Part shown: one piece after another, positions 18,889 to 28,258 of the stretch
Layout: the number at the start of each line of letters is the position of its first letter
Position numbering within the stretch: position 1 is the stretch's first letter
Assembly (NCBI GenBank): GCA_020632595.1
Contig: JACKFF010000015.1
Span: 1-64,000 of the forward strand
Direction of reading: 5' to 3'
Source of the DNA: Nitrospiraceae bacterium
GTDB lineage: Bacteria; Nitrospirota; Nitrospiria; Nitrospirales; UBA8639
DNA length: 64,000 nt
The notes under the pieces: model-generated
Seen by the model: only the letters and a program-made list of their open reading frames with translations
The model's database searches: none
Told to the model about the DNA's origin: nothing
Position numbers and translations under genes: made by a program

Positions 18889-19100
18889 TAAAATCCTTTG
18901 CGATCCGGGCAAGACGGTTGGTGTTGGTGAATCCATGGGCGCCGGCCTGCTAAGCCTTCTCCGGTCGGAGCGGAAGGCTTGAGGACTCGGACAGTAGCGT
19001 TCCCCATGCTGACATAGCGTAGGGAATGGTTCAAGTCAAATGACACGTCACGTGCCAAGGCCTCTTCGGGAGCTCGTGCAATGGATTCGGTATCAATCAT
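18888..19100 (-). CDS. Small protein translationally coupled to the nickel permease
   Basis: This is a 70-residue product I cannot assign. Its stop codon shares a base with the permease start (TAATG), the classic layout of translational coupling, and this is the main evidence that it is real. The N-terminal half is acidic (MIDTESIARAPEEALARD) and the C-terminal half is basic, with RRPWIHQHQ. It has no signal peptide, membrane segment or Cys pair. The start could also lie upstream (ATG 19169). Context suggests a role in nickel handling, but no function is claimed. Confidence 0.5.
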   Translation of the reverse strand: MIDTESIARAPEEALARDVSFDLNHSLRYVSMGNATVRVLKPSAPTGEGLAGRRPWIHQHQPSCPDRKGF

Positions 19101-19238
19101 AAACGCATGCCTGTGGTTTGGAGAGTTGAATGGGTTGTGAGGTGAAAACCCCGAAAAAATTCCAGACATTGGAAAAACCTCATGAAGGACAATAGGTAGT
19201 GTATAACATATTTCTCACAGCAAACCGAGTGAGGCCGG

Positions 19239-19742
19239 TTAGAGAGTTGGTGATTGTTGAGTGGGGAGCGGTGGGCGGGAGGATTCGTGAATGAATGAGA
19301 TGATCATGGCGCAAGTCTTTTCAACCGAAGCGGCGACACCCGGGCTCAAGTTTTCTCCAAAGGTGGTATCCAACACTTCAATGAGAAAGACGGTGATATC
19401 CTGAGGGAACGCATCTTGAAAGATGATCCGGCCGGCATGGACGGCATGATCCCAACGAAAATTATGCGGGTTGAAATTTGGGGGAGGCTGGTTCATCAGG
19501 TCAGGGCCGGAAAGCTGAAAGAGGGTGCCCGGTTCAGAGCCGCTACAGCAGGCATCGATCAGGGTCAGCTTGCCGGCTCCATGAGCCTGAAGCAGCACAT
19601 CGATCCCATTCGTGCCTGCCTCAACAATCTGAAGATTGGATTGGGGATGTTTGGAAAAATATGACTGGAGTCGGTGAGCCACCACGACTCCTATCCCGTC
19701 ATCCTTTCGATAGAGATTCCCGCATCCAATGATCACATGCAT
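19239..19742 (-). CDS. [NiFe]-hydrogenase maturation protease
   Basis: This endopeptidase of the HyaD/HybD/HoxW family removes the C-terminal extension of the hydrogenase large subunit after nickel insertion. The 167-residue product has the family opening IIGCGNLYRKDDGIG and a nickel-binding acidic residue in IVEAGTNG. It also has a DACCSG segment and a conserved His region (DHAVHAG). I start at ATG 19742, which places the glycine-rich motif near the N-terminus. It is the most upstream gene of the minus-strand nickel cluster. No hydrogenase subunit gene is visible in this window, so its substrate is encoded elsewhere or has been lost. Confidence 0.82.
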   Translation of the reverse strand: MHVIIGCGNLYRKDDGIGVVVAHRLQSYFSKHPQSNLQIVEAGTNGIDVLLQAHGAGKLTLIDACCSGSEPGTLFQLSGPDLMNQPPPNFNPHNFRWDHAVHAGRIIFQDAFPQDITVFLIEVLDTTFGENLSPGVAASVEKTCAMIISFIHESSRPPLPTQQSPTL

Positions 19743-19844
19743 CCAGAAAGTGTAGGCGCAGATTGAGGAACTCGGCAATGGTGGCCCGGATTGCACCGTC
19801 AGGGAGGAAGAGGCGAGCGAGTCGGAAAGGGGGAGTCTGCTTGG

Positions 19845-21677
19845 TTATTTGCCTAACGCCCGGTCCAGGTTGAAGGCCGCGCTGATAAGGGCGAGATGCG
19901 TAAAGGCTTGCGGAAAATTGCCAAGGGCCTCACCATGATGGCCGGTTTCTTCGGCATAAAGCCCTAGGTGGTTGGCATATCCGAGCATTTGTTCAAACAC
20001 AAGGCGGGCTTCTTCTAAGCGATTGCGATCGGCTTGCCCAGCGCGGGTCATCGCTTCTACGAGCCAGAACGTACAAAGATTGAACGTGCCTTCCTCTCCG
20101 TCCAGCCCGTCCTGAATTTCGGATAAATTATACCGATAGACCAGTCCGTTGGAGACCAGGCCTCCTTCTTCCGGCTTCCGGTTGATGGCATCCAGGGTCT
20201 TGAGCATACGGGGGTCCGTAGGTGACACGAAAAACACCAGAGGCATCACTAAATTGGCGGCATCCAGCGAACTGCTTCCATATCGCTGGATAAAGGCTTG
20301 TCGTTTTGAATCCCATCCCTTGGACATGATTTCTTCATAGATATTATCCCGGGTTTTCAGCCACCGTTCGCGGTCTGCGGGGAAGGACCGTTTCTCGGCC
20401 AGGCGCAGCCCACGGTCCACGGCCACCCAACACATCAATTTGGAATAGACAAAATGTTGCTGGCCCCCTCGCACTTCCCATATGCCTTCGTCGGTACGCT
20501 GCCAGTTGTCGCAGACCCAATTGATCATGCGCCGAAGGTGTTTCCACAGGTCGTACGAAATCGGGGTGCCGTACTTATTATAGAGATACACGGAGTCCAT
20601 CAATTCCCCGTAAATATCGAGTTGGAGTTGCTTGTAGGCACCATTGCCCACTCGGACAGGGTGTGACCCCCGATAGCCCTCAAGATGGGCCAGGGTTTCT
20701 TCGGTGAGCTGGTGGCGCCCGTCAATCCCATACATGAGTTGTAGTGATCCGTCAGGATTCAATTCATGACAACGGGCTTCCAGCCAATGCATAAAGGCGG
20801 AGGCTTCCTCTGTAAAGCCGATGCGTAATAGACCGTATAAGGTAAACGCGGCGTCCCGTATCCAGGTGTATCGGTAATCCCAATTTCGAACCCCGCCGAT
20901 CTCTTCAGGAAGGCTGCAGGTGGGAGCGGCGACAATCGCACCGGTTGGCTGGAACGTCAACAATTTAAGAACTAAAGCCGAGCGGTGAACCATTTCCCGC
21001 CACCGGCCTGTGTACGTGCATTTCGACAGCCATCGACGCCAATAGTCGACCGTATGTTTAAATAATTCTTCTGCTTGTGTTTCCGGGCAGGAGAGGGTGC
21101 CCTGGGTATGGCCAGATTCGATTTCCTGCAGACAAAAATCGATTTCCTCCCCTTCTTGAAGAGTGAATTCGGTGAAAATCCCGTCGCCGTCCTGCGTCAG
21201 TGGAATCGTGGATCCAAGTCGAATGGTCAGGCGGGAGGATTGGAAGCGAGCTCCATCCTTGGTGATTGTGAGTGTATGGGGTTCTCGACCATAGTTGAAT
21301 GCCGGACGGCATTCGAGACGAAAGGTCATCGATTTTCTGATGGCTTGTACACGGCGGATCAATCCGTCCCGGATACAGTCAGTGGTGCGAAACCCGACCG
21401 GCATAAAATCAATGACCCGCCCCACTCCCACCGGAGTATGAAACCGTGTCACGAGGACATTCGTGTCCGGCCAATAATATTGTTTGGATTTGACCCCGTC
21501 GGGAGTAGGCGCAATTTTAAACCTGCCCCCTTTGGCATCATCCAGAATCGCGCAGAACAGGCTGGGAGAGTCGAAATAAGGATAGCAGAACCAATCGATG
21601 GACCCGTTCATGCCGACCAGTGCAGTCGTCTGCATATTTCCGATCAGGCCGTAATTTTCGATGGGCTGATAGGGCAT
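19845..21677 (-). CDS. Glycoside hydrolase family 15 protein (glucoamylase/trehalase-like)
   Basis: This is a 610-residue cytoplasmic enzyme (no signal peptide) of the bacterial GH15 type. The N-terminal beta-sandwich starts YQPIENYGLIGNMQTTALVG and includes GSIDWFCYP. The (alpha/alpha)6 catalytic barrel begins near residue 235, with GVRNWDYRYTWIRDAAFTLYG and a later VYSKLMCWVAVDRGL. Family members hydrolyse alpha-1,4 glucans from the non-reducing end or trehalose, releasing glucose. Neighbouring kinases and the GH63/debranching operon 16 kb away suggest internal glucan or trehalose turnover. No clear ribosome site is seen before ATG 21677. Confidence 0.88.
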   Translation of the reverse strand: MPYQPIENYGLIGNMQTTALVGMNGSIDWFCYPYFDSPSLFCAILDDAKGGRFKIAPTPDGVKSKQYYWPDTNVLVTRFHTPVGVGRVIDFMPVGFRTTDCIRDGLIRRVQAIRKSMTFRLECRPAFNYGREPHTLTITKDGARFQSSRLTIRLGSTIPLTQDGDGIFTEFTLQEGEEIDFCLQEIESGHTQGTLSCPETQAEELFKHTVDYWRRWLSKCTYTGRWREMVHRSALVLKLLTFQPTGAIVAAPTCSLPEEIGGVRNWDYRYTWIRDAAFTLYGLLRIGFTEEASAFMHWLEARCHELNPDGSLQLMYGIDGRHQLTEETLAHLEGYRGSHPVRVGNGAYKQLQLDIYGELMDSVYLYNKYGTPISYDLWKHLRRMINWVCDNWQRTDEGIWEVRGGQQHFVYSKLMCWVAVDRGLRLAEKRSFPADRERWLKTRDNIYEEIMSKGWDSKRQAFIQRYGSSSLDAANLVMPLVFFVSPTDPRMLKTLDAINRKPEEGGLVSNGLVYRYNLSEIQDGLDGEEGTFNLCTFWLVEAMTRAGQADRNRLEEARLVFEQMLGYANHLGLYAEETGHHGEALGNFPQAFTHLALISAAFNLDRALGK

Positions 21678-22110
21678 TGTTACAAACGGGTCAATCTCGT
21701 GATACGAGAGAGTCGGATTGCTGAACGTCTCTTTTGCCTACCTTATCAGAAAATTCAGGATATGTCCGAAAAAAATGAACCGGCCCCCGGGATCACGCGA
21801 GTGCATGTATGAGGACGTGAACCGTTCCTATTGTGGTGGAAACGTTTTCCGGTCGTTCATCGTAGCACAGTAAAATGTTGAGCCTAAGCAGTCCCTGGAA
21901 TACCGGGAAGAGTCTTTGACAGGGTGCGGTCCGGTGCAGTGCCGTAGGGAACCAGATCGGAGTCTTTGTACTCGACGACATGCTGTTTAGAGAAATCACC
22001 GGCGTGGCAGAATTCAACACCTTCAGGCCTCCACATGAGGACAAGCGGGAGAAATGTTTATTCAGATGGTGTACCATGGGATCCGGTTGAGCCCTGGCGC
22101 GGAAAATACC
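21678..22110. other. Divergent intergenic region
   Basis: These 433 bp separate the GH15 gene (minus) from the kinase-like gene (plus). I see no gene, terminator or clear operator. An alternative start of the downstream gene at ATG 22054 falls inside it. Confidence 0.4.
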
Positions 22111-22938
22111 ATGCCCATGACACGATCTTATCCCCCAGTCGTGGAAATTTATGGAGCCGAGTACGGCTATGAACGGATCCTGAAGGACGATTTTTTCTCC
22201 GTCAATGTTCTGTATCGGAATCAGAAAGGCGAACGATACGTCCTGAAGCTCAGCGACTTTCGTTTTGTGCTGGGCTGGCTGTTTCGCCCTCTGACGGGAT
22301 GGATATCCAGGCGGGAATATCGCATCTATCAGATGGTGTCTGATCTCCCCGGCATTCCAGCCTTAGGGCCGCGATACGGAAAACGAGGATATTTTCATCG
22401 ATTCATTGAAGGGCACACGCTTCATGAAATTGAAAGACGCATCCAGGAACAATTTAAGGTGGTGGTGGGAGATCCGGCGATGGCTACGTATGCCACAACG
22501 CTGGCTCCTGACTTTTTCGATCAATTACGGGGCATTGTTCAGGCGGTTCACCGACGGCGCATTTTCTATGCGGACTTAAATAAACGGGGGAATATCATTT
22601 GTTCAACCGAAGGAAAGCCCTACCTCATCGATTTTCAGATTTGCCTGCCTGTTCCGGTTCGACAGGGTTGGGTGGGCGCGCTGACTGAGAAGATGTTCCA
22701 ACGCTTGATTCGAGAGGATCTCTATCATCTGTATAAACACAAACACACTTTCCAACCGCAGAGTTTATCCGAGAATGAACGTCAGTTGGCGAAACGATCG
22801 GATTTGAATAGACGATACCACCGCTACCTTTGGCGGCCCTACATTGCGCTGAAGCGATTGATCTATCCGCATGGGAGCAATGAAACCATCTGGTATAAAT
22901 GGAAAAAGGAAAAAGACCAATCCCCCCGAATGTCCTGA
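22111..22938 (+). CDS. Protein kinase-like protein (RIO/Kdo-kinase type fold)
   Basis: This 275-residue protein carries a compact kinase catalytic signature: YADLNKRGNI in place of HRDLKxxN, followed by LIDFQ in place of DFG, and an upstream strand RYVLKLSDFRF whose Lys could bind ATP. Such minimal kinases include lipopolysaccharide (Kdo/heptose) kinases and RIO-type proteins. A basic C-terminal segment (YRYLWRPYIALKRLIYP) could contact membrane or nucleic acid. The substrate is unknown. ATG 22111 has GGAAAA 5 nt upstream; ATG 22054 is the alternative start. It stands alone on its strand. Confidence 0.6.
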   Translation: MPMTRSYPPVVEIYGAEYGYERILKDDFFSVNVLYRNQKGERYVLKLSDFRFVLGWLFRPLTGWISRREYRIYQMVSDLPGIPALGPRYGKRGYFHRFIEGHTLHEIERRIQEQFKVVVGDPAMATYATTLAPDFFDQLRGIVQAVHRRRIFYADLNKRGNIICSTEGKPYLIDFQICLPVPVRQGWVGALTEKMFQRLIREDLYHLYKHKHTFQPQSLSENERQLAKRSDLNRRYHRYLWRPYIALKRLIYPHGSNETIWYKWKKEKDQSPRMS

Positions 22939-23055
22939 TTCTCTGATCGATGCGAGAGGAAGGGGCCTCCCTCATGCCTCATCATAAAATCTTCTCCCTC
23001 CGGGAACGCTCTCCCTGTTATGTGCAGCCGTTCGTATGATGACATCGCCATTCTG

Positions 23056-23577
23056 TTATGCGGGTTGTAAATGCAGCATGCTTTTGATGTGTTCCACAAT
23101 CACTTCTGGCGGTTGGGAAACGTCAACGAAGGGCACGTTGTGAGGTTCTTCAAGCGCCGTGAACTGACTGGCTAACAGATCGGCTTTCATAAAGTGGTCA
23201 GTTCGTGCCTGCAGGCGTGGGTGAAGCAATGCGTAATTGCCTCGCAAATACACCAATGAGACTTGGGGATGCCCCTCAGTGATCAACTTCCGGTACGTCT
23301 GTTTTAAAGCGGAACACGTGATGACCGCGCGCTGGGATTGGGTTATCAGATCGTGAACCAGTTGATGGATCGCCAAGAGCCAGGGAATCCGGTCTTTGTC
23401 GCTTAACGGAACTCCACCAAACATTTTGGACATATTGCTGGGTGAATGGAAATCATCGCCTTCGTAAAAAGACCAACCAAGCTTTCTGGCCAGGAGTTGA
23501 CCAATGGTTGTTTTTCCTGAACCCGAGACACCCATAAGAATCACGATCCGTATGTCCCGGTTCTTTGCCTCCCTCAT
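23056..23577 (-). CDS. gntK: Gluconokinase
   Basis: This enzyme phosphorylates D-gluconate to 6-phosphogluconate for the pentose-phosphate or Entner-Doudoroff route. The 173-residue protein has the P-loop GVSGSGKTT near residues 16-24. It also has family segments YEGDDFHSPSNMSKM, GVPLSDKDRIPWL, CSALKQTYR and a late ARTDHFM. It begins 9 bp after the stop of the ferritin-like gene on the same strand, so the two are probably one transcript. ATG 23577 is chosen over the TTG at 23583. Confidence 0.88.
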   Translation of the reverse strand: MREAKNRDIRIVILMGVSGSGKTTIGQLLARKLGWSFYEGDDFHSPSNMSKMFGGVPLSDKDRIPWLLAIHQLVHDLITQSQRAVITCSALKQTYRKLITEGHPQVSLVYLRGNYALLHPRLQARTDHFMKADLLASQFTALEEPHNVPFVDVSQPPEVIVEHIKSMLHLQPA

Positions 23578-23586
23578 AGCCAATCG

Positions 23587-24126
23587 TTAGGAGCCCATTT
23601 CCTCCAGAAGTGAGACGAGGTCATCAGCGTGCTCTTCCTCGACAGCCAAAATGCCCTCCAACATGCGGCGGGATGTGGAATCCTTCGTGTCTAGATAGTT
23701 GATCACTTCCCGATAGCTATCAATGGCAATGCGCTCGGCCACCAGATCCTCCTTGATCATGTCGACCAGAGATGTGCCTTCCACATATTCGGAATGACTG
23801 CGCATGAGCATTCCCTCAGGGGAGAGATTCGGTTCGCCGCCCAGTTGGACGATCCGCTCCGCCAATTGATCGGCATGGCCTTGCTCTTCATTGGCATGTT
23901 GGAGAAATTCCGCCGCCACGCTCTGAGCATGAATGCCTGACGCCATATAATAGTGCCGCTTATACCGGAGGACACAGACGATTTCAGTTGCCAGGGCTTC
24001 GTTGAGTAGCTTAATCACCGTATCCCGGTCGGCTGCATACCCAGGCGTCACCGCCCCTTTTTCCATGTGTTCTCTTGCGCGTTTGCGTAAGGTTTGTACG
24101 TCTGTGAGAAATGGTTGATCCTTCAT
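23587..24126 (-). CDS. Ferritin-like domain protein (bacterioferritin/DPS-like)
   Basis: This is a 179-residue four-helix protein of the ferritin-like superfamily. The ligand pattern is visible: NEALATEIVCVLRYKRHYY gives E and the neighbouring Tyr, and HANEEQGHADQLAERI gives the ExxH pair. A second ExxH is in AVEEEHADDLVSLL, near the C-terminus. It lacks the haem Met context of the bfr gene at 14.7 kb, so it is probably a DPS-like (thioferritin-type) peroxide or iron protein. A strong AGGAGG precedes ATG 24126. Its partner in the operon is gluconokinase. Confidence 0.8.
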   Translation of the reverse strand: MKDQPFLTDVQTLRKRAREHMEKGAVTPGYAADRDTVIKLLNEALATEIVCVLRYKRHYYMASGIHAQSVAAEFLQHANEEQGHADQLAERIVQLGGEPNLSPEGMLMRSHSEYVEGTSLVDMIKEDLVAERIAIDSYREVINYLDTKDSTSRRMLEGILAVEEEHADDLVSLLEEMGS

Positions 24127-24628
24127 TCACGCCTCCTAACGTTGTTGACTGGTCTTCAAAAGCAACATGACAGCTCATGAACCCTCAGCAGCTTGGTTCC
24201 ATGCTAAGGGGTGCATGGACTGCCTTCATGATCTTTATGAATTTTCTCAGCCCGGTCTGTCAGAGGACAATAACCAAAATCTTTATTTCATTCCGCATTT
24301 TATCTAAAAAGCGGAAGACGCCCTGGAGAACGCATAGGGACAGGAGAGTCACCTGAACGTTTGTCAGCCAGGGTTCTTCTCAGTACCCCCTTCTGTCATT
24401 TTCTTTCTAGGACCTTTGGCCTGCCGGAGGAAATGTGGCGTGAATAGAGTCCCTGGGTTCGGCTTGAAAATGAGGGTTGGGAATTCCATTCATTCATAGG
24501 AGAGAAACGAAGGGTTAAAAGCACTCGTGTACACTTCTGGGGCATGACCCCCATCGCTTATGAGGTAGGCAACGCCAAGCCCTCGTTCCTCGTCATTCAC
24601 GAGCTGTCTCTTCGTGAGTCATCGATAG
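24127..24628. other. Intergenic region, nothing recognised
   Basis: These 502 bp run from the ferritin-like gene to the left edge of the first miniature element. Short open frames here have no ribosome site or family. I see no RNA structure or operator. Confidence 0.4.
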
Positions 24629-24633
24629 CGTAT

Positions 24634-24824
24634 GGGTCTGTTGAAAAAAGCCGCCAGCGGCGTTCTCGCCATTTTTCCGTGCTCACGTACGACGCGTACG
24701 CTCCGCGCGTAAAAATGGCTGCGGCCTTGCTGGACGGACTTTTTTGAACCGACCCGGAGCCTTTGATGAGTAAACTAATCCTGGGCAAATTTTCTCTTGA
24801 ACATCTTTATTATTCAACACTCCC
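24634..24824 (-). mobile_element. 191-bp miniature transposable element, copy A
   Basis: This non-coding element is 191 bp long, the same length as copy B at 28953-29143 and nearly identical to it in inverted orientation. The terminal repeats are GGGTCTGTTGAA (left) and the complement of GGGAGTGTTGAA (right), matching at 10 of 12 positions. The insertion is flanked by a perfect 5-bp direct repeat CGTAT (24629-24633 and 24825-24829), which is a target-site duplication. The inside holds palindromic GC-rich arms (about CCGCCAGCGGCG) with T tracts. It encodes nothing. A transposase acting in trans is expected, but none is in the window. Confidence 0.88.
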
Positions 24825-25069
24825 CGTATCGGCATTTTGAAGCGCGGGGAAAATGGCTGGGGCAAGGTTCTGCTCAAGCCTGCAGCTTGAGAATATGAAA
24901 ATGGGAGATGACTCATCACGAGCAACCGGGTTGCTCTCAGATGTGATGTGTGGCGAGATTGTCGGCTAAATCCTGGTTGAATTTCGTAACGCAAAAGCCG
25001 AGGGCCGGGCAGGTCAATTGTGACCTCACCCGGACGGTCGGCATTGGGACAATCCGGTAACCCGGTGTT

Positions 25070-25621
25070 TTAAAACATATCTTTATACATCGCAAGGCTC
25101 TGATTCAGAATGTTTTGAGCCACTTTTTTCTCTAAAAATTCCTCCACCACCACCGCTTTATGTTCAAGCGTCTTGTACTCTTCAAAGAAATGCCGCATTT
25201 CGGAAATAAAGTGTTGGGGCAATTCGGAAATATCCTTAATATGACTGACGCTTGGGTCGCCTGCCGCAACTGCGATGATTTTGTCATCCGCCTCTCCGTT
25301 ATCAAGCATGCGCATGACGCCAATGACTTTGGCCGGTACGATGCACATCGGGACGACATCAATTTGTGAAATCACAAGAATATCCAAGGGATCTTTATCT
25401 TCACAATAGGATTGCGGAATGAATCCGTAATTGGCAGGGTAATACACGGAAGAATATAGCACTCTGTCCAGTATCAGCAGGCCACTCTCTTTGTCTAATT
25501 CATACTTTGCTCTCGTGCCTTTGGGAATCTCAATGATTCCATTCACGAACTCGGGTAATTTGTCTCCGGGACTGGCATGATGCCAGGGATTAAAATACTG
25601 ACTCTTGGCTAATTTGGGCAT
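25070..25621 (-). CDS. ppa: Inorganic pyrophosphatase (family I)
   Basis: This soluble enzyme hydrolyses pyrophosphate and pulls biosynthetic reactions forward. The 183-residue product has the family I signature DKDPLDILV, the upstream YELDKESG and LDRVLYSSVYYPANYGFIPQ segments, and a basic-acidic helix near the C-terminus (HFFEEYKTLEHK). I place the start at ATG 25621, which has AGGAAA upstream and a normal N-terminus (MPKLAKSQYFNPWH). Longer in-frame extension to 25726 looks non-coding. Confidence 0.92.
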   Translation of the reverse strand: MPKLAKSQYFNPWHHASPGDKLPEFVNGIIEIPKGTRAKYELDKESGLLILDRVLYSSVYYPANYGFIPQSYCEDKDPLDILVISQIDVVPMCIVPAKVIGVMRMLDNGEADDKIIAVAAGDPSVSHIKDISELPQHFISEMRHFFEEYKTLEHKAVVVEEFLEKKVAQNILNQSLAMYKDMF

Positions 25622-26540
25622 CGTGGGTTTCCTAATACATAGTAGTTGGTGATTGTGGTGCTTTCTCTGCAAAAGCGCTCTACATATGGTCCATAAGATG
25701 AAAATACGTTTTCCGAATCCTGGCACGTGAAATCTGCCTTTTAATTGTTCCCCCGTATAGTGTTCTCCATTTCCACATCCCGTTTCATAAATGTGTTCTT
25801 CCCCTTGAAAAAGCTGACCCGGGAGTTTCCTGCGCCGGTTTTACCGGATATCCGTTCAAGCCTCTCCCATCAAATGGTTTCTAGCCGCGATGGTCCAGTC
25901 TGCCAAGAAAATCTCAACCATTCGCCCTGGAGGCATTGCCACCCGCTGGAGCCGGTCTTGCTGAGGGGAGGAATGTGCTGGAAGGGATGAGGGCTTCGGC
26001 CTGAGGGGGAAAGCCACATGGCACACTGACCTTCTTTGTATAAGAGGTCGGTCCTGAACGATTATCCGGAAGTTTGGGTCGGCGTTGCCGCAAGAATACC
26101 GAACCTTCACTCTTCTGTAAAGTCCGAAGAGACCATGGTGAATCCATCAATTCGGGCAAAGGGCTTGAGAAGCCTATGCCTCCTGGTTGTTTCAAGGCTG
26201 AAAAATTTCCAGGATAACGATTGCGAGAACATCCGCATTGTATATGAGGGCCGGCAGCCGGATTGGACCGTTTAAGGGCGAGGAGCAGCCCTATTTCAGG
26301 GAGGGGGATTTTGATTCGCGTCATTTCTGGGGTTTGCCGGCCCACCATCAGGATGCACGCTGAACGTGTGGTGTGGTGACCCTACAAATCTTCTTGCAGC
26401 TTTTTTCATGGGAACCATGATCGATCAGCCTCGCGGTTTCTGAAGGGGGCATGTGCCCGGTAGGTGACCGGTCCTTATTCAGCCGCTGGGGTGTCCTGCA
26501 CCCGCAATAGTGAATGAAGCGTAGCGTTGGATCATACACA
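25622..26540. other. Long intergenic stretch without a supported gene
   Basis: About 900 bp between ppa and the HugZ-like gene contain several open frames up to 144 codons (25914-26348, minus). None has a ribosome site or recognisable family, and their compositions look random. No strong hairpin or repeat unit was seen. The stretch may be decayed sequence, but I cannot name a parent gene. Confidence 0.4.
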
Positions 26541-27038
26541 CTATCCCGTGCGGGAATGTTCGAAGACCGACAAATTGTCGCCGGTCAGTGTGTACGCTTT
26601 GCCAAACCCCATCACAAACTGCCCGCTCTTCGTGTGCAGTTGAAACAGAACAAAGTCCGGCAGTTGCCGTAACAGGCCTGCCATCTTGCCATGCCGTTCC
26701 TGGTAGTCGTCCAGCACAGACTCGTATTCGGGATGATCGGGCGGAATATGGGTGGCCTCACACACGTAATGCACCCTCGTCCTGGCGAAAATCTGTAATG
26801 TCGACTGTTCATCGGCAATGATCATGATGGCAACAGTCCGGTTTGCCAGCAGGTGGCGGGTATGTGCGGCCAGTTGACTGACAAAGATGTAAAAGTTGCC
26901 GGGAGCCCTGTGCAAGTAGGGGGTATAGCTGCAGTGGGGAATGCCGTCCATCCCGACTGTGGAGAGTTGGAGACTCTGCATGCTGTCTATGAGACTGGCT
27001 AACACCGTAGCCGGCTGCTCATTGTTCATGGGATTCAA
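26541..27038 (-). CDS. Pyridoxamine 5'-phosphate oxidase-like protein (HugZ/HutZ-type)
   Basis: This 165-residue split-barrel protein resembles the HugZ/HutZ group, which bind haem or flavin and take part in haem degradation or storage. Recognisable segments are LSTVGMDGIPHCSYTP, a barrel strand with VAIMIIADEQ, and FARTRVHYVCEATHIP. The C-terminus GKMAGLLRQLPDFVLFQL then MGFGKAYTL completes the fold. Without the C-terminal His-rich extension seen in some HugZ proteins, the ligand cannot be fixed. GGAGG lies about 10 nt before ATG 27038. Confidence 0.75.
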   Translation of the reverse strand: MNPMNNEQPATVLASLIDSMQSLQLSTVGMDGIPHCSYTPYLHRAPGNFYIFVSQLAAHTRHLLANRTVAIMIIADEQSTLQIFARTRVHYVCEATHIPPDHPEYESVLDDYQERHGKMAGLLRQLPDFVLFQLHTKSGQFVMGFGKAYTLTGDNLSVFEHSRTG

Positions 27039-27310
27039 CTACCTCCGTTTGAAGGTTCCAGGTGAAAAGTCGGGAAGCGAATGATGACCCGTGCGCTTTC
27101 CCCTGATGTCGGATTCTATGGCAAATACGCATACAGAGAGAAAAATTCAATGAGTTGTCTTCCTCATTTATAAGGGATCAAAACCGTTCTGTCCTGCTGT
27201 TCTCGTGTTTTGATAGTACGGGAATGGGTCTATTTGTCAAGGCGCAGCCAGACAGAATGGTCGGATAAGGACTTGTGCTTTGGCTGTTTCAAGGCGGCAA
27301 AGAATGACGG

Positions 27311-27496
27311 TTAATGCTTGTTGGAACACGTGCGTTGGAGAGCGGCAGCGGCATCGGACAGTTCAAGGGCAAGGAGTAGCCGCTGTTCGGGAGTGAGTTT
27401 TCGGGCTTCGTTAATCTTGTGTTTGGCGAGCCTATCACCAAGTTGACTGGGACGGCGTGAGTCAATAAAACTTGGATCGGAGCCTTTCAATTTCAT
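27311..27496 (-). CDS. Small hypothetical protein, 61 aa
   Basis: This is a short soluble protein, charged and helical, with no signal peptide. The C-terminal half (LTPEQRLLLALELSDAAAA) reads like small regulatory or antitoxin-type proteins found near accessory genes. No partner gene is adjacent, and the ribosome site is weak (GGAGG about 20 nt upstream). It may be a stand-alone small protein or a remnant of a pair. No function is assigned. Confidence 0.45.
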   Translation of the reverse strand: MKLKGSDPSFIDSRRPSQLGDRLAKHKINEARKLTPEQRLLLALELSDAAAALQRTCSNKH

Positions 27497-27580
27497 GAAA
27501 ATATCTTATCTGGAGACCTCCAATCCGTCACCATAGATTTTTCTGAACTCAAACCAAATCAGCTGGCGTGATGCCTCATT

Positions 27581-28153
27581 TCAGGGGTGACCGGTCAGGT
27601 GGCTGTCGTCACAAAGTGACCGGAACAGAATATGGGCATCCTGGTAGGTTCCGTCGTCTTTCCGCACCGCTTGCGGGAGGGTGGCGAGTTCACGAAAGCC
27701 CAATTGCGTCCACAGACGATGCGCCACGTGATTCTCCGAAAAAACCAGGTTGAAAATCACGCTCCGAAAGCCGAGCGAACGGGCATGGGCTAACATCGTC
27801 TCTCCAAGAAGGCGGCCCAAACCCTTTCCGCGCCATCTCGGCGCGACAATGAACCCCGCGTTGGCCACGTGCTTGGCCCGGCCCGGCCAATTTGCTTTGA
27901 CATAATAGGCTCCGGCCAGCTCCAGGGAATTTGTTCCGGTCCGCACAAAAGCCAGCACGGTGCCGCAGCCTCCAAACCAATAGGCCTGAAAATCTCCATC
28001 GGACGGCATCTGTTCATGGGGAAAGGACGTCCCTTCATCGACAATCACGTTGTACAGCTGCCGAAGCGATTCGATATCCTTGGGTTCGGCCAGCGCCAAT
28101 CGCACGGCCGAACCATCCTGTAATTGTGTGTCGATGGGAAAACGAATTGGCAT
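27581..28153 (-). CDS. GNAT family N-acetyltransferase
   Basis: This is a 190-residue acetyltransferase of the Gcn5-related fold that uses acetyl-CoA. The acetyl-CoA binding motif A is visible as VAPRWRGKGLGRLLGETML (R-x-x-G-x-G/A pattern) at about residues 103-121. The following FNLVFSENHVAHRLWTQLGF is the usual motif B segment with the N-x-x-A helix. The substrate is unknown. The gene stands alone between the small hypothetical gene and the exported protein gene. Confidence 0.85.
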   Translation of the reverse strand: MPIRFPIDTQLQDGSAVRLALAEPKDIESLRQLYNVIVDEGTSFPHEQMPSDGDFQAYWFGGCGTVLAFVRTGTNSLELAGAYYVKANWPGRAKHVANAGFIVAPRWRGKGLGRLLGETMLAHARSLGFRSVIFNLVFSENHVAHRLWTQLGFRELATLPQAVRKDDGTYQDAHILFRSLCDDSHLTGHP

Positions 28154-28258
28154 TGTTACGGACAGGGTCTCATCATGATTGCCGCTTTCTTTGACCAGGC
28201 CTGCAGCAACAAATGAATTTTTTGAAGGGGAGCATCCTGTCTGAAATTAAGGGGTGTC

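Noticed and set aside
25914..26348. 144-codon open frame on the minus strand
   Set aside because: Composition is random-like, no start signals, no recognisable domain.
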